From contig CAKPSD010000001.1 in assembly GCA_934183255.1 (NCBI GenBank), positions 806,001 to 870,000 on the forward strand: a stretch of DNA of 64,000 nucleotides, given 5' to 3'. Source of the stretch: an uncultured Bacilli bacterium. GTDB lineage: Bacteria; Bacillota_I; Bacilli_A; RFN20; DUOF01. Every line of letters starts with the position of its first letter. Positions within the stretch are counted from its first letter, which is position 1. Position numbers and translations under genes: made by a program. Below are positions 46,087 to 59,179 of the stretch, one piece after another. Under the pieces are notes generated by a model that was given only the letters and a program-made list of their open reading frames with translations, was not told the origin of the DNA and made no database searches.

Positions 46087-48078
46087 ATGAAAAATATTTT
46101 TTATAAAGAAAAAAATAGAGTAATTGCATTAATCATAATACAGTTTACATTAAGTGTACTATCTTTATTAAATTATTCTTTTGGTAAGCCATTAATAAAT
46201 ATAGATAAAGAAATTTTATATACTGCTTTAGTTGTTTTTGTAATACTATCTAATGTTATTTATTTTTTATCTTTCTATAACAAAATAGATAAGAAAAATT
46301 CTATAAATAATATTAAGGTAAATTCTTTAATTTTAAATAATTTAAAAGAAATTGATACTTTTGGAGAAATTGGTGTTTTATTCTATGATGAATCATTTGA
46401 GGTTATTTGGGTTAATGATTTTTTGGATAGTAGAATGATCAATATTGTTGGTAAAAATTTAATTAAATATAACAATGATTTTAATCTTATAGTAGAAGAT
46501 AAAAATGAAACTGCAAAAATAACTATTAATAACAGAATTTATGAATGTAAATGTTTGAAAGAATTAAAGATGGTTATTTTAAGAGATGTTAATCAATATG
46601 AGAATTTATTAGAAACATATAACAACGAAGCACCTGTTATTTTAAATATAACAATTGATAATTATTCAGATGTGTTAGCTTTACTAGATGATACTAAAAC
46701 TAGTGAATTAGAATCTAGAGTAAGAACAACTATTAATGAGTGGTCTGTTAATAAAAGAATATTTTTAAAGAAAATTAGAAATGATGCATATGTAGCTATT
46801 ATGCAAGAAAGTACTTATGAATCTATTTTGAAAGAAAAATTTTCTTTAATAGAAGATGTAAAAAAAATATATGAAGAAGATAATAACTTTACTATTTCTA
46901 TTGGTGTTGGTAGAGGAATAAATGATTATATTAAATTATCAGAGTTAGCATCAAGTGCAGTAGATGTTGCTTTGTCTCGTGGAGGAGATCAATGCGTAGT
47001 AAATACATATGGTAAAAATATGGAATTCTATGGTGGTGGTAGCGAATCTAAGAGTAAGAGACACAAAGTTAAAGTAAAAGTTGTTTCTAAATCATTGACA
47101 GCTCTAATACAAGCTTCAGATGCAGTTTATATTATGGGACATATTCAATCAGATTTTGATTCTATTGGTGCTTGTCTTGGTATGTATTCTATAACTAAAC
47201 AAATGAATAAAAAAGTAAAAATAGTATATGATGATAAATTAGTTGAAATAAAAGCTAGATCAGCATTTAGACAATCTTTCGAAAAAGAAGAAATAGATGA
47301 AATGATTATTAAGCCTAATAAAGCAGTAGAAGAAATGACTGAAAATAGCTTATTACTATTAGTAGATGTTTCTAATCCTGATATTACGATGAGTCAAAAG
47401 GTTGTAGATGCTGCAGAAAAAATAGCTATTATAGATCACCATAGACCTGGAGATAAATTATTAGCACAAATATTTGCTTATCAAGAAAGTGCAGCATCAT
47501 CTGCTTGTGAAATGGTTAGTGAAATAATTAGATATTCAGAAAATAAAATTAGAATAACTCCTGAAGTAGCAACCTATATGTTAACAGGAATATTACTAGA
47601 TACTAATAACTATAAGAATAGGACTGGTTCTAGAACTTATGAGGCATCAATGATTTTAAAAGAATATGGTGCAGATAATGTACAAGCAACAGAGTTCTTA
47701 AAAGAAGAATATGAAGAATATCAATTAAAAGTAAAAATATTAGCAAATTCAGAAACACCTTATTATGGAGTTGTAGTATGTATGGCTAGTGATGATGATA
47801 TTGTAGATAGATCAATGCTTGCTAAAGTAGGGCAAGAAGTATTAGATGTTAAAGAAATTAAAGCTTGCTTTGTAATAGGAAAAATAGAAGATAATAAAGT
47901 AGGTATAAGTGCTAGAAGTGATGGAACTATTAATGTTCAAAAGATAATGGAAAGTATGAATGGTGGAGGACACTTTAGTAGTGCTGCTACTCAAATAGAA
48001 AATTCTTCCATTGAAGAAGTTAAAAAGATGCTATATTCTAAGTTAGAAAGTTTTGTTGGAGATACTAGAATAGAATAG
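46087..48078 (+). CDS. gdpP: cyclic-di-AMP phosphodiesterase GdpP
   Basis: The 663-residue membrane enzyme breaks down c-di-AMP, a second messenger that controls potassium and cell-wall balance. Two helices (about residues 14-30 and 50-66) lead to a PAS-like domain, a degenerate GGDEF (the motif is SRGGDQCVV) and then the DHH-DHHA1 phosphodiesterase: MGHIQSDFDSIGA near residue 355 and AIIDHHRPG near residue 455, then GGGHFSSAAT. I chose the ATG at 46087 because GGGGGAGAG lies upstream; a GTG at 46066 is in frame. It is followed by rplI and dnaB, a common order. Confidence 0.94.
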   Translation: MKNIFYKEKNRVIALIIIQFTLSVLSLLNYSFGKPLINIDKEILYTALVVFVILSNVIYFLSFYNKIDKKNSINNIKVNSLILNNLKEIDTFGEIGVLFYDESFEVIWVNDFLDSRMINIVGKNLIKYNNDFNLIVEDKNETAKITINNRIYECKCLKELKMVILRDVNQYENLLETYNNEAPVILNITIDNYSDVLALLDDTKTSELESRVRTTINEWSVNKRIFLKKIRNDAYVAIMQESTYESILKEKFSLIEDVKKIYEEDNNFTISIGVGRGINDYIKLSELASSAVDVALSRGGDQCVVNTYGKNMEFYGGGSESKSKRHKVKVKVVSKSLTALIQASDAVYIMGHIQSDFDSIGACLGMYSITKQMNKKVKIVYDDKLVEIKARSAFRQSFEKEEIDEMIIKPNKAVEEMTENSLLLLVDVSNPDITMSQKVVDAAEKIAIIDHHRPGDKLLAQIFAYQESAASSACEMVSEIIRYSENKIRITPEVATYMLTGILLDTNNYKNRTGSRTYEASMILKEYGADNVQATEFLKEEYEEYQLKVKILANSETPYYGVVVCMASDDDIVDRSMLAKVGQEVLDVKEIKACFVIGKIEDNKVGISARSDGTINVQKIMESMNGGGHFSSAATQIENSSIEEVKKMLYSKLESFVGDTRIE

Positions 48079-48089
48079 GGGGTATAAAA

Positions 48090-48536
48090 ATGAAAGTCAT
48101 TCTATTAGAAGATGTAAAAAAAGTTGGTAAGAAAGGTAGTATAGTAGATGTTAGTGATGGATATGGAGCAAATTTTTTGATTCCAAGAAAATTAGCAGTA
48201 CTTGCTACAAAAACAAGTTTAGAAATTAAAAAAACTCAAGATGATAATAAAGCAAAAGAAGAAGAAATAAAAAAAGAAAAAGCTATAGAATTGAAAGATA
48301 AAATAAAAAATTTAGTTGTAGAATTAAAGGCAGGTACAGGAAAAGAAGGAAAATTATTTGGAGCTGTTTCTTCTAAAGAAATAGTAGATGAATATAAAAA
48401 ACAATTTGATATTGAATTAGATAAGAGAAAATTTATTAACTATAATCCAATTACAGCACTTGGTTATACTAAAGTTGAAGTTGAATTATATAAAGATGTT
48501 ATAGGAGTTATTACAGTACACGTTAGTGAAAAATAA
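48090..48536 (+). CDS. rplI: 50S ribosomal protein L9
   Basis: A 148-residue protein with the N-terminal L9 signature MKVILLEDVKKVGKKG, then DGYGANFLIPRKLAV, a long central helix and the C-terminal domain with AGTGKEGKLFGAVS. It starts 11 bases after gdpP. Confidence 0.97.
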   Translation: MKVILLEDVKKVGKKGSIVDVSDGYGANFLIPRKLAVLATKTSLEIKKTQDDNKAKEEEIKKEKAIELKDKIKNLVVELKAGTGKEGKLFGAVSSKEIVDEYKKQFDIELDKRKFINYNPITALGYTKVEVELYKDVIGVITVHVSEK

Positions 48537-48555
48537 GTTTAGGAGTTGATATTTT

Positions 48556-49929
48556 GTGAAAAATTTGCCATATTCATTAGAAGCAGAAAAAGCAGTACTA
48601 GGAGCAATGCTTGTATCTAGAGATGCTTTATTAAATAGTGTTGTTAGATTAACAGAAGAAGATTTTTATGTGCAAGATCATAAACTTATTTTTGATACAA
48701 TTAGAAGCGTTTATAATAAAGGAGTAGATGTAGATATTGTTACTGTAGTAGAGCAATTTACTTTAAATAATACATTTGATGAATTAAGTGATAAAGAATT
48801 AATTTATGATTTGGTTGAAAATGTTGTTTCACCATCTAATATTGAGGAATATATTAGAATTATTCAAGATAAAACAACTTTAAGAAAATTAGTTAGTTTA
48901 GCAAATGATGTTTCTAAAAAATGGGAAACAGAAGAAATTAATGATATTAGTGAATATGTAGCAAATGTTGAATCAGATACTTTAGCTATTACTAGATCAA
49001 GAAATGTAGGGGAATTTAAAACTACGAAAGAAGTAATAGATGTTTTAAAAGAAAAATTATTTAATACTAGTAAAGCAAGTGGTAATTTAACTGGTGTTAC
49101 TAGTGGATTTACAGATATAGATAATATAACACATGGATTTCAAAGTGGTGATTTAGTAATACTTGCTGCTAGACCATCAATGGGTAAAACAGCTTTAGCG
49201 CTTAATTTTTTAGTTAACGCTGCAATAAAACAAAATGTTACAGTTGCTATGTTCTCTGTAGAAATGCCAGCAGAACAATTAATGCAAAGAATGCTTAGTT
49301 CTTTATCTGGTGTTAATGGAGATAAGATAAGAGGATTAAATTTAAATGATAAAGATTGGACTAAAATAGATGTTGCCGCTAATCAACTTAGTAAAGCTAA
49401 AATATATGTTGATGATACATCTAGTATTAAATTGGGTGATTTAGTTGTTAAAGCAAGAAAATTGAAATCTTTACATGACGATTTATCTTTAATAGTTGTA
49501 GATTATTTACAAATTGTTAAAGGATCAGATAGAGCTAGAAAAGAAGGTAGACAACAAGAGGTTACTGAGATATCTAGAACATTAAAAGAACTAGCAAGAG
49601 AGTTAAAAGTGCCTGTTATTGCTTTATCACAATTATCACGTGATTCTGAAAAGAGAGATAATAAAAGACCTATGCTTTCAGATTTAAGAGAATCTGGAGC
49701 GATAGAGCAAGATGCTGACTTAGTTATGTTTATTTATCGTGAAGATTATTTTGATAATCAAAAAGGTGCTAAAAAGGAAGAAGAAAAGAAAGAGGCTAAT
49801 CAAGGTGGTAGTGGTATAGCAGAAGTATCTATTTCTAAGCATAGAAATGGTGCGACTGGAGTAGTACAACTAGTATTCTTAAAAGAATATGGTTTGTTCT
49901 CTAATTATTCAAAAGCAGAGGAAGAGTAG
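48556..49929 (+). CDS. dnaB: replicative DNA helicase
   Basis: The 457-residue hexameric helicase unwinds the fork. It begins with a GTG after AGGAG and has an N-terminal domain (PYSLEAEKAVLGAMLV). The RecA-like core has the P-loop AARPSMGKTALALN near residue 205, then VVDYLQIV and QLSRDSEKRDNKRP. The C-terminus is glycine-rich and fits the family (dnaC in Bacillus naming). It precedes walJ, and no dnaI loader is seen in this window. Confidence 0.96.
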   Translation: MKNLPYSLEAEKAVLGAMLVSRDALLNSVVRLTEEDFYVQDHKLIFDTIRSVYNKGVDVDIVTVVEQFTLNNTFDELSDKELIYDLVENVVSPSNIEEYIRIIQDKTTLRKLVSLANDVSKKWETEEINDISEYVANVESDTLAITRSRNVGEFKTTKEVIDVLKEKLFNTSKASGNLTGVTSGFTDIDNITHGFQSGDLVILAARPSMGKTALALNFLVNAAIKQNVTVAMFSVEMPAEQLMQRMLSSLSGVNGDKIRGLNLNDKDWTKIDVAANQLSKAKIYVDDTSSIKLGDLVVKARKLKSLHDDLSLIVVDYLQIVKGSDRARKEGRQQEVTEISRTLKELARELKVPVIALSQLSRDSEKRDNKRPMLSDLRESGAIEQDADLVMFIYREDYFDNQKGAKKEEEKKEANQGGSGIAEVSISKHRNGATGVVQLVFLKEYGLFSNYSKAEEE

Positions 49930-49931
49930 AA

Positions 49932-50696
49932 ATGAAGTTTATTATATTAGCAAGTGGATCAAAGGGAAATTCTACATTAGTTATAAATAATAAGAATGAT
50001 GTTTTATTAGTTGATGTAGGTATACCTTACAAAGAAATAAGTGAAAAAATTAGTAGATATGGATATGATATAAATAATATTAAACATATTTTAATTACAC
50101 ATGAACATGATGATCATATTAAATCTATTAATTCTTTTCCTAATGCTAAAAAATATTCTTTAAAAGAAATTAAAGTTGCTACTGAATATTTAGAAAAATA
50201 TAAGGAAGTAGAAATAAATGGTTTTTATGTAATGGCAATCCCACTATCTCATGATGTTAAATGCTGTGGATATGTTATTAGAGATGAAAACGAAAGTTTA
50301 GTGTATATAACAGATTCTGGTTATATTAATTATAAAAATATCAGTTATATTAGTAATGCAGATTATTATATTTTTGAGAGTAATCATAATGTTCCTATGC
50401 TTATGGAAACTAAAAGACCATTTTTTATAAAAAGTAGAATTTTAGGCGATGAAGGTCATTTAAGTAATGAAGTAGCTAGTGAAACATTATGTGATATTAT
50501 AGGAAATAAAACAAAGCAAATATATTTAGCGCATTTGTCTAGAGAGGCTAATACTAAAGAGTTAGCACTTAAAACTTTTTATGATACAGCTAAAGAAAAA
50601 AAAGTGGATATAAGTAATATTTTTGTTAATGCAGCAGATCAAAATATAGAACTAATTGGTGGAAATAGCTATGAAAAAGTTTTTGTTAATAATTAG
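49932..50696 (+). CDS. walJ: MBL fold hydrolase WalJ (YycJ-like)
   Basis: The 254-residue protein starts MKFIILASGSKGNSTLV, as WalJ does, and has the metal motif ITHEHDDHIKSI near residue 55, and HLSREANT near the C-terminus. WalJ works with the WalRK cell-wall system in other Bacillota, but walR, walK, walH and walI are not next to it here. It starts 2 bases after dnaB and its end overlaps the next gene by 26 bases. Confidence 0.9.
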   Translation: MKFIILASGSKGNSTLVINNKNDVLLVDVGIPYKEISEKISRYGYDINNIKHILITHEHDDHIKSINSFPNAKKYSLKEIKVATEYLEKYKEVEINGFYVMAIPLSHDVKCCGYVIRDENESLVYITDSGYINYKNISYISNADYYIFESNHNVPMLMETKRPFFIKSRILGDEGHLSNEVASETLCDIIGNKTKQIYLAHLSREANTKELALKTFYDTAKEKKVDISNIFVNAADQNIELIGGNSYEKVFVNN

Positions 50697-51654
50697 TGTT
50701 ATTTTTTCGCTATTATTTAGTAGCACAAATATACAATTAACTAGTGCAGAAGAAATTAAAAATAGTGAAATAACCAATTGTGGAAAAATAGAAAACGAAA
50801 TCATAAGAATAACTAATAAATATGGGGCGTTTGTAGGAAATGGTTTTGTATATAAAGTAAATGATGAAGATGCATATATTATTACTAGTGATAAATTAGT
50901 TTTGAGTGATAAAGATAATAAAGTTATATATAGCGATGGCACACGCAAGGATGTTTCTATATTTGGAAAAAATTCTTACAATGGAGTTATGATTTTAAAA
51001 ACTATAAAAGCAAATAATGTTAAAGGAGTATGTTTATCAGATAGTTACTTGTTTATGCCAGGACAAAGTAATATTTTGTATGGGTATAGTGATAATGATA
51101 ATCTTTATGTGGAAAAAACTTTTTTTAACAAACAAGGAGTTTTAGTTTATAAAAAAGATTATATAAATGTATACAAAAGTATTATTCAGGCTAAGTATGA
51201 AAATTATAAAGAAGGTATGGCCGTAGTAGATGAACTAGGTAATTTAGTTGGTATGATTTCTGGTAATACAACTAAATTAAATGAAAATAGTTTTATTGTT
51301 GAAGTAAATAAATTAACAAAAATAGCAGATTCTATTGTGAAAAGTAGAATTTATCAAATAAATTATATAAAATATAGTCTAGAAGATTATGGTAGTTTAG
51401 ATTATTATTCACTAAATAGTTATAAAGTGAATAAAAATGTTAGTTATGGAGTAGTTATTACAACCTTTAAACCTCTTAATTATATATTTGGAGGTTTAAA
51501 TCAAGGAATGGTAATCCAAGCTGTTAATTCTGTTATGGTGAAAAATGGTTATGAATTAGACAATCAATTATCTAGATATAAAAAAGGTGATACAGTTTGT
51601 TTAAGTGTTATAAAAAGAAATGGTAAAACAGCATATTACTATGTAAAAGTGTAA
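50671..51654 (+). CDS. HtrA-like pseudoprotease with PDZ-type C-terminus
   Basis: A 327-residue exported protein with a signal peptide (residues 1-26). Its trypsin-like fold aligns with the HtrA encoded next, but the catalytic triad is gone: His is Lys75 (TSDKLV versus TNYHVI), Asp is Gly105 (YNGVMIL versus KEDVAVL), Ser is Glu181 (KEGMAVV versus GNSGGAL). The C-terminus (residues 260-327, with GMVIQAVNSVMVKNG) is PDZ-like. I chose the ATG at 50671 after GGTGGA. It may modulate its active neighbour or act as a binding protein. Confidence 0.8.
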   Translation: MKKFLLIISVIFSLLFSSTNIQLTSAEEIKNSEITNCGKIENEIIRITNKYGAFVGNGFVYKVNDEDAYIITSDKLVLSDKDNKVIYSDGTRKDVSIFGKNSYNGVMILKTIKANNVKGVCLSDSYLFMPGQSNILYGYSDNDNLYVEKTFFNKQGVLVYKKDYINVYKSIIQAKYENYKEGMAVVDELGNLVGMISGNTTKLNENSFIVEVNKLTKIADSIVKSRIYQINYIKYSLEDYGSLDYYSLNSYKVNKNVSYGVVITTFKPLNYIFGGLNQGMVIQAVNSVMVKNGYELDNQLSRYKKGDTVCLSVIKRNGKTAYYYVKV

Positions 51655-51667
51655 GGAGGAACTATAA

Positions 51668-52738
51668 ATGAAAAAGATTTTATTAATAATATTTATGGGA
51701 GTAATGCTTTGCGGATGTAGTTGTAGTAAAGACAATGTAAAATGCCCAGATGATGGAAATAAAAATACAGAAGAAGTTAAAACTATAATTAGTAATGATT
51801 ATACTGAATTATATAAGAAAACTGTTTCTAGCGTAGTAAAAATAGGAATAAAAAACAAAGAAACTAGAAGAGTAAATTACCAAGGTAGTGGAGTAGTTGT
51901 TTTTGAAGAAGGAAACTATGCTTATGTTGTTACTAATTATCATGTTATTAGTGGATTAACTACATCATTAGAAATAGAAGTTTATTTTTCTAATAGTGAT
52001 GGCTCACAAAGTGGCAAAAGCGAGATTGCTACTTTAATGGGGTCTGATTCTAAAGAAGATGTCGCTGTTTTAAGAATTAATAAAAGTGATAAATATAAAG
52101 TTGCTGTTATTGGCAATTCTGATAATGTAGAAAGTGGAGAATTTGTGTATACAATAGGATCTCCAGCAGATTATTTTAATGTTACAACAGCAGGTTATAT
52201 TATTTCTAATAATATTTTAACTAAGTATGATATTAAAAACACTGGTGTTCCAGTTGATGTATACGAATTAACTTTTAATGCTGCAATAAGCCCAGGTAAT
52301 AGTGGTGGAGCTTTATTTAATAGCAAGGGCGAGTTAATTGGCATAACAACATATAATCACACAGATATTACTTATTTTTATTCTGCTCTTCCTATTAACT
52401 TCTTTATGAAGGTTGCTAGATATGTTTTAGCAGAAGGTAAAGAATATGTTAGACCTATTTTAAATATATCTACTATTTCAGTAAATTCTTTAGGAACTGA
52501 TAAAGATTTATATGGAATTTCTAGTGATATTTATACTGGTGTATATGTTAGAGAATCTAGAGAATCTAGTATTAGTGTTCAAAGTATAATTGTTGCTATT
52601 AATGGAAAGGAAATAAAATCTACTAATGATTTAGGAAAAGAATTGCTTAAATATAATGTTGGTGACACAATAAAAGTAACTACTAGATATAAAACAGGTG
52701 TAGGAGAAACTACTGTAGATGTAGTGTTGCATTCATGA
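51668..52738 (+). CDS. HtrA/DegP-type serine protease, lipoprotein
   Basis: The 356-residue protein has a lipobox LCGC (residues 14-17) and so is probably tethered to the outer face of the membrane. The triad is intact: His92 in NYHVISG, Asp131 in EDVAVLR, Ser212 in PGNSGGAL. One PDZ domain closes the protein (residues 255-355). AAGGAGGA lies 7 bases before the ATG. It is followed by rlmH with a 4-base overlap (ATGA), the order seen for htrC-rlmH of Bacillus. It probably degrades misfolded exported proteins. Confidence 0.92.
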   Translation: MKKILLIIFMGVMLCGCSCSKDNVKCPDDGNKNTEEVKTIISNDYTELYKKTVSSVVKIGIKNKETRRVNYQGSGVVVFEEGNYAYVVTNYHVISGLTTSLEIEVYFSNSDGSQSGKSEIATLMGSDSKEDVAVLRINKSDKYKVAVIGNSDNVESGEFVYTIGSPADYFNVTTAGYIISNNILTKYDIKNTGVPVDVYELTFNAAISPGNSGGALFNSKGELIGITTYNHTDITYFYSALPINFFMKVARYVLAEGKEYVRPILNISTISVNSLGTDKDLYGISSDIYTGVYVRESRESSISVQSIIVAINGKEIKSTNDLGKELLKYNVGDTIKVTTRYKTGVGETTVDVVLHS

Positions 52739-53208
52739 TTAAAATAAAAATTATTTGTGTTGGTAAGATAAAGGAAACTTATTTAAATAGTGGAATTAGT
52801 GAATATTTAAAAAGATTAAGCGGTTATTGTAATGTTGAAATTATTGAAGTAAAAGATGAAAAAATATCGAATAATACTAGTGATGAAAAAATAAAGGAAA
52901 TTGAAAGTAATAGAATATTAGAAAAAATAGATGATAAGGATTATGTCATATTATTAGATTTAAAAGGAAAACAATTAAACAGTGTTGAATTAGCTAGTAA
53001 AATGGATTCTTTAATATCGCAAGGTGTAGGTAATTATGCTTTTGTAGTAGGTGGATCTTTGGGTGTTAGCGAAAATCTTCAAAAAAAGGCCAATTTTTTG
53101 ATTTCTTTTTCTAGACTTACATTTACTCATCAGATGGTTAGATTGCTTCTTTTAGAGCAAATTTACAGGGCTTTTAAGATAAATAATAATGAAACATATC
53201 ATAAATAG
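52735..53208 (+). CDS. rlmH: 23S rRNA (pseudouridine1915-N3)-methyltransferase
   Basis: The 157-residue SPOUT enzyme methylates pseudouridine 1915 in 23S rRNA. It has KIICVGKIKETYL at the start, the trefoil-knot SAM region FVVGGSLGVSENLQKKA, then RLTFTHQMVRLLLLEQIYRAF and ends in YHK. The start overlaps htrA. A clear terminator follows. Confidence 0.95.
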   Translation: MIKIKIICVGKIKETYLNSGISEYLKRLSGYCNVEIIEVKDEKISNNTSDEKIKEIESNRILEKIDDKDYVILLDLKGKQLNSVELASKMDSLISQGVGNYAFVVGGSLGVSENLQKKANFLISFSRLTFTHQMVRLLLLEQIYRAFKINNNETYHK

Positions 53209-53213
53209 AAAAT

Positions 53214-53237
53214 AAGGCATAAAAATATGCCTTTTTT
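53214..53237 (+). terminator. terminator after rlmH
   Basis: AAGGCATA, loop AAAA and TATGCCTT form an 8-bp hairpin followed by T-run. Confidence 0.88.
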
Positions 53238-53259
53238 TATTTGATTAATCAACATTTTA

Positions 53260-53288
53260 TTTAACTTTTTTAATTTATATGATAGAAT
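53260..53288 (+). promoter_or_regulatory. possible promoter of the S4-recF-gyrB-gyrA operon
   Basis: TTTAAC (53260-53265) and TAGAAT (53283-53288) are 17 bases apart. A perfect palindrome overlaps the -10 and the expected start site. Confidence 0.5.
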
Positions 53289-53308
53289 ATAAATATATAT
53301 TTATATTC
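53285..53308. repeat. perfect 24-base palindrome
   Basis: The half GAATATAAATAT (53285-53296) is repeated as its exact complement at 53297-53308. It lies over the -10 of the recF-gyrase promoter and could be an operator. It is entirely AT-rich apart from its ends, so chance is not excluded. Confidence 0.55.
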
Positions 53309-53339
53309 TTTCATAATTGATATAAAAAGGAGAAATAGT

Positions 53340-53547
53340 ATGGAAAAAGTTAGTATAAAAAGTGAATATATAACATTAGGACAATTTTTGAAATTTGTGT
53401 CAATTATCGATTGTGGAAGTTATGCAAAACAATTCTTATTAGAAAATAAAGTTTTGATTAATAATGTTCCAGATAATAGAAGGGGTAGAAAGATATATCC
53501 AGGTGACATAGTTAAAGTTTTTAACAAGCAATATGAGGTAAGTAAAA

Positions 53548-53558
<11 letters not shown>
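53340..53558 (+). CDS. S4-domain RNA-binding protein (YaaA/RlbA-like)
   Basis: The 72-residue protein is an S4 domain: TLGQFLKFVSIIDCGSYAK, FLLENKVLINNVPDNRRGRK and YPGDIVKVFNKQY. In B. subtilis the same gene (yaaA, rlbA) lies between dnaN and recF and its product associates with the ribosome. AAGGAG lies 6 bases before the ATG. Its end overlaps recF by 11 bases. Confidence 0.9.
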
Positions 53559-56543
<2,985 letters not shown>

Positions 56544-56557
56544 GGAGGTGCAAGTAA

Positions 56558-59146
56558 ATGGAAAACGAAAATAATGAATTAGAGAAAAAAGAAAATATTA
56601 GTGAAGATGATATTCATGATCGTAGTGTAAAACCTGTACAAATGTCTAAGGAAGTTAAAAAGGCTTTCCTAGATTATGCAATGTCAGTTATCGTATCTCG
56701 TGCACTTCCAGATGTTAGAGATGGATTAAAGCCAGTACATAGAAGAATTATTCACACAATGAATGAACTAGGAGTTCAAGCAGGGAAACCATTTAAAAAG
56801 TCAGCTAGAATAGTTGGTGATACGATGGGTAAATATCACCCTCATGGTGATACTGCAATTTATGAAGCTTTAGTTAGATTAGCACAAGATTTCTCTTGTA
56901 GGTATCCTCTTGTTGATGGACATGGTAACTTTGGATCTATCGATGGTGATGAAGCAGCTGCTATGCGTTATACTGAAGCAAGAATGTCTAAAATTGCTAT
57001 GGAAATGGTAAAAGATATAGATGAAGATACAGTAGACTTTATGGATAACTACGATGGTACTGAAAGAGAACCTACTGTTTTACCTTGTAGATTTCCTAAC
57101 TTATTAGTTAATGGTACTGTAGGTATTGCTGTTGGTATGGCCACTAATGTTCCAACTCACAATTTAGGAGAAGTTATTGATGCTGTACTTGCTATTAGTA
57201 ATGATCCTGGTATTAGCGTAGTAGATTTAATGAACAATTATATTCCAGGCCCTGATTTTCCAACAGGTGGCATAATACTTGGAAGAAATGGTATTAAGAA
57301 AACTTATGAAGAAGGTAGTGGATCAATAGTAGTTAGATCTAAATGCCATATTGAAGATATGGAGCATAAAGATAGAAAACGTATTATTGTTACAGAAATT
57401 CCATATCAAGTTAATAAAACAACTTTAATAGAAAAGATTGTAGAATTAGTTAAAAATAAATTAGTTGAGGGTATATCTGATTTAAGAGATGAATCTAATA
57501 GAGAAGGTATGCGTATTGTTATTGAATTAAAGAAGGATGCTGTTCCTGAAGTAATATTAAATCAACTTTATAAATTAACTCAATTGCAAACTACTTTTGG
57601 TGCTAATATGCTTGCTATTGTTGATGGCGAACCAAAGGTATTAGGGTTAAAAGAAATCTTAAATCAATATTTATTACATCAAGAAAATGTTCTTACTAGA
57701 AGAACTAAATTTAGATTAAATAAAGCTAATGATAAAATTCATATTTTACAAGGATTAAAGATTGCTAGTGATAATATTGATGAAATCATGAGTATTATTA
57801 GAGGTAGTCAAACTACTGATATTGCTACTGAGCAATTAATGAACAGATTTAATTTATCAGAAAAACAATGTAAAGCAATTCTTGATATGAAGTTACAAAG
57901 ATTAACAGGATTAGCTCGTGCTGAAATTGCTTCTAATATTGAGCAATTAGAAAGAGATATAGCAGAATATCATCGTATTCTTGAAAATAAGGAAGCATTA
58001 CTTGAAATAGTTAGAACTGAATTATTAGAGATGAAGAATAAGTTTGCGGATCCTAGAAGAACAGAAATTACTAATGATTATAGTAATATAGATGATGAAG
58101 ACTTAATTCCTCAAGAAGATATCGTAGTATCACTTACTATAAATGGTTATGTAAAACGTGTTACAACTGATACTTATAAGTCACAAAATAGAGGTGGAAG
58201 GGGAGTTATGGGTATGACTACTCATGAAGATGATATAGTAGATCAATTACTTATAACTAACACTCATACTGACGTATTATTCTTTACTAATACTGGTAGG
58301 GTATATCGTATTAGAGGATATAAGATTCCTGAATATTCTAGACAATCTAAAGGATTACCAATTATTAATTTATTAAATATTGATAAGAGTGAAAAAGTTA
58401 AAGCAATGATTTCAATTGATGGTAATAGTATTAGTGGTAATGAAAAACTATTGTTTGTAAGTAAGAATGGTATTAGTAAACGTGTAAATATTGAAGAGTT
58501 TAGAAATATCAGACAAAATGGTAAGATTGCGGTTACTCTTAAAGAAGGCGATGAATTATTTGCTGTTAAGAAAACAAATGGTAATGAAGATATTATTATT
58601 GCTGCTAGTAATGGTAAAGCTGTAAGATTTAATGAAAATAACATTAGAAGTATGGGTAGAACAGCTAGTGGCGTTAAGTCTATTAATGTAGGTGATGGTG
58701 AGGTCGTTGGTGTAGCAACATCAAGCCAAGGTGAATATATATTAGTATTGACTGCTAAAGGTTATGGTAAGATGTCTCGTATAGATGAATATCGTGTTAT
58801 GACCAATAGAGGAGGAAAAGGTGTTAAGACTGTAAATGTTACTGAAAAGAATGGTAACTTAGTATGTCTTAAGACTGTAAAAGGAGATGAAGACTTACTT
58901 GTTGTTACTAACAAGGGAGTTATCATCAGGGTTCCTCTAGAGCAAGTTAAAGTTGCTAGTAGAAATACTCAAGGTGTTAGAATCATTAAGATAGCAGAAG
59001 GTTCAGTAGTTTCTTCAATAGCAGTTGTGGAAAAAGATGAAACAGTTGAAGAAGAAATCAAAAAACAAGAAGAAAATGAACCTCAAGAAGTAGTTAATGT
59101 AACTATACCTGAAGAAACAAAAAATGAAGAATTAGAAGAAGAGTAA
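56558..59146 (+). CDS. gyrA: DNA gyrase subunit A
   Basis: The 862-residue subunit cuts and rejoins DNA. Its quinolone region reads [17 protein letters not shown]; Thr99 stands where E. coli has Ser83 and Glu where E. coli has Asp87. AMRYTEARM carries the catalytic Tyr. The C-terminal wrapping domain has the GyrA-box-like segment [10 protein letters not shown] near residue 545 and further blades, and the protein ends in an acidic tail. A terminator with the stop codon inside follows. Confidence 0.97.
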   Translation: MENENNELEKKENISEDDIHDRSVKPVQMSKEVKKAFLDYAMSVIVSRALPDVRDGLKPVHRRIIHTMNELGVQAGKPFKKSARIVGDTMGKYHPHGDTAIYEALVRLAQDFSCRYPLVDGHGNFGSIDGDEAAAMRYTEARMSKIAMEMVKDIDEDTVDFMDNYDGTEREPTVLPCRFPNLLVNGTVGIAVGMATNVPTHNLGEVIDAVLAISNDPGISVVDLMNNYIPGPDFPTGGIILGRNGIKKTYEEGSGSIVVRSKCHIEDMEHKDRKRIIVTEIPYQVNKTTLIEKIVELVKNKLVEGISDLRDESNREGMRIVIELKKDAVPEVILNQLYKLTQLQTTFGANMLAIVDGEPKVLGLKEILNQYLLHQENVLTRRTKFRLNKANDKIHILQGLKIASDNIDEIMSIIRGSQTTDIATEQLMNRFNLSEKQCKAILDMKLQRLTGLARAEIASNIEQLERDIAEYHRILENKEALLEIVRTELLEMKNKFADPRRTEITNDYSNIDDEDLIPQEDIVVSLTINGYVKRVTTDTYKSQNRGGRGVMGMTTHEDDIVDQLLITNTHTDVLFFTNTGRVYRIRGYKIPEYSRQSKGLPIINLLNIDKSEKVKAMISIDGNSISGNEKLLFVSKNGISKRVNIEEFRNIRQNGKIAVTLKEGDELFAVKKTNGNEDIIIAASNGKAVRFNENNIRSMGRTASGVKSINVGDGEVVGVATSSQGEYILVLTAKGYGKMSRIDEYRVMTNRGGKGVKTVNVTEKNGNLVCLKTVKGDEDLLVVTNKGVIIRVPLEQVKVASRNTQGVRIIKIAEGSVVSSIAVVEKDETVEEEIKKQEENEPQEVVNVTIPEETKNEELEEE

Positions 59147-59163
59147 TTTTACTCTTCTTTTTA
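59137..59163 (+). terminator. terminator after gyrA
   Basis: AGAAGAGTAA pairs with TTACTCTTCT (59137-59158) and a T-run follows. The gyrA stop codon lies in the hairpin. Confidence 0.85.
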
Positions 59164-59179
59164 TATATAAAATATTTTG

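Noticed and set aside
50671..51654. Second active HtrA protease
   Set aside because: All three triad residues are replaced when aligned with the adjacent active HtrA.
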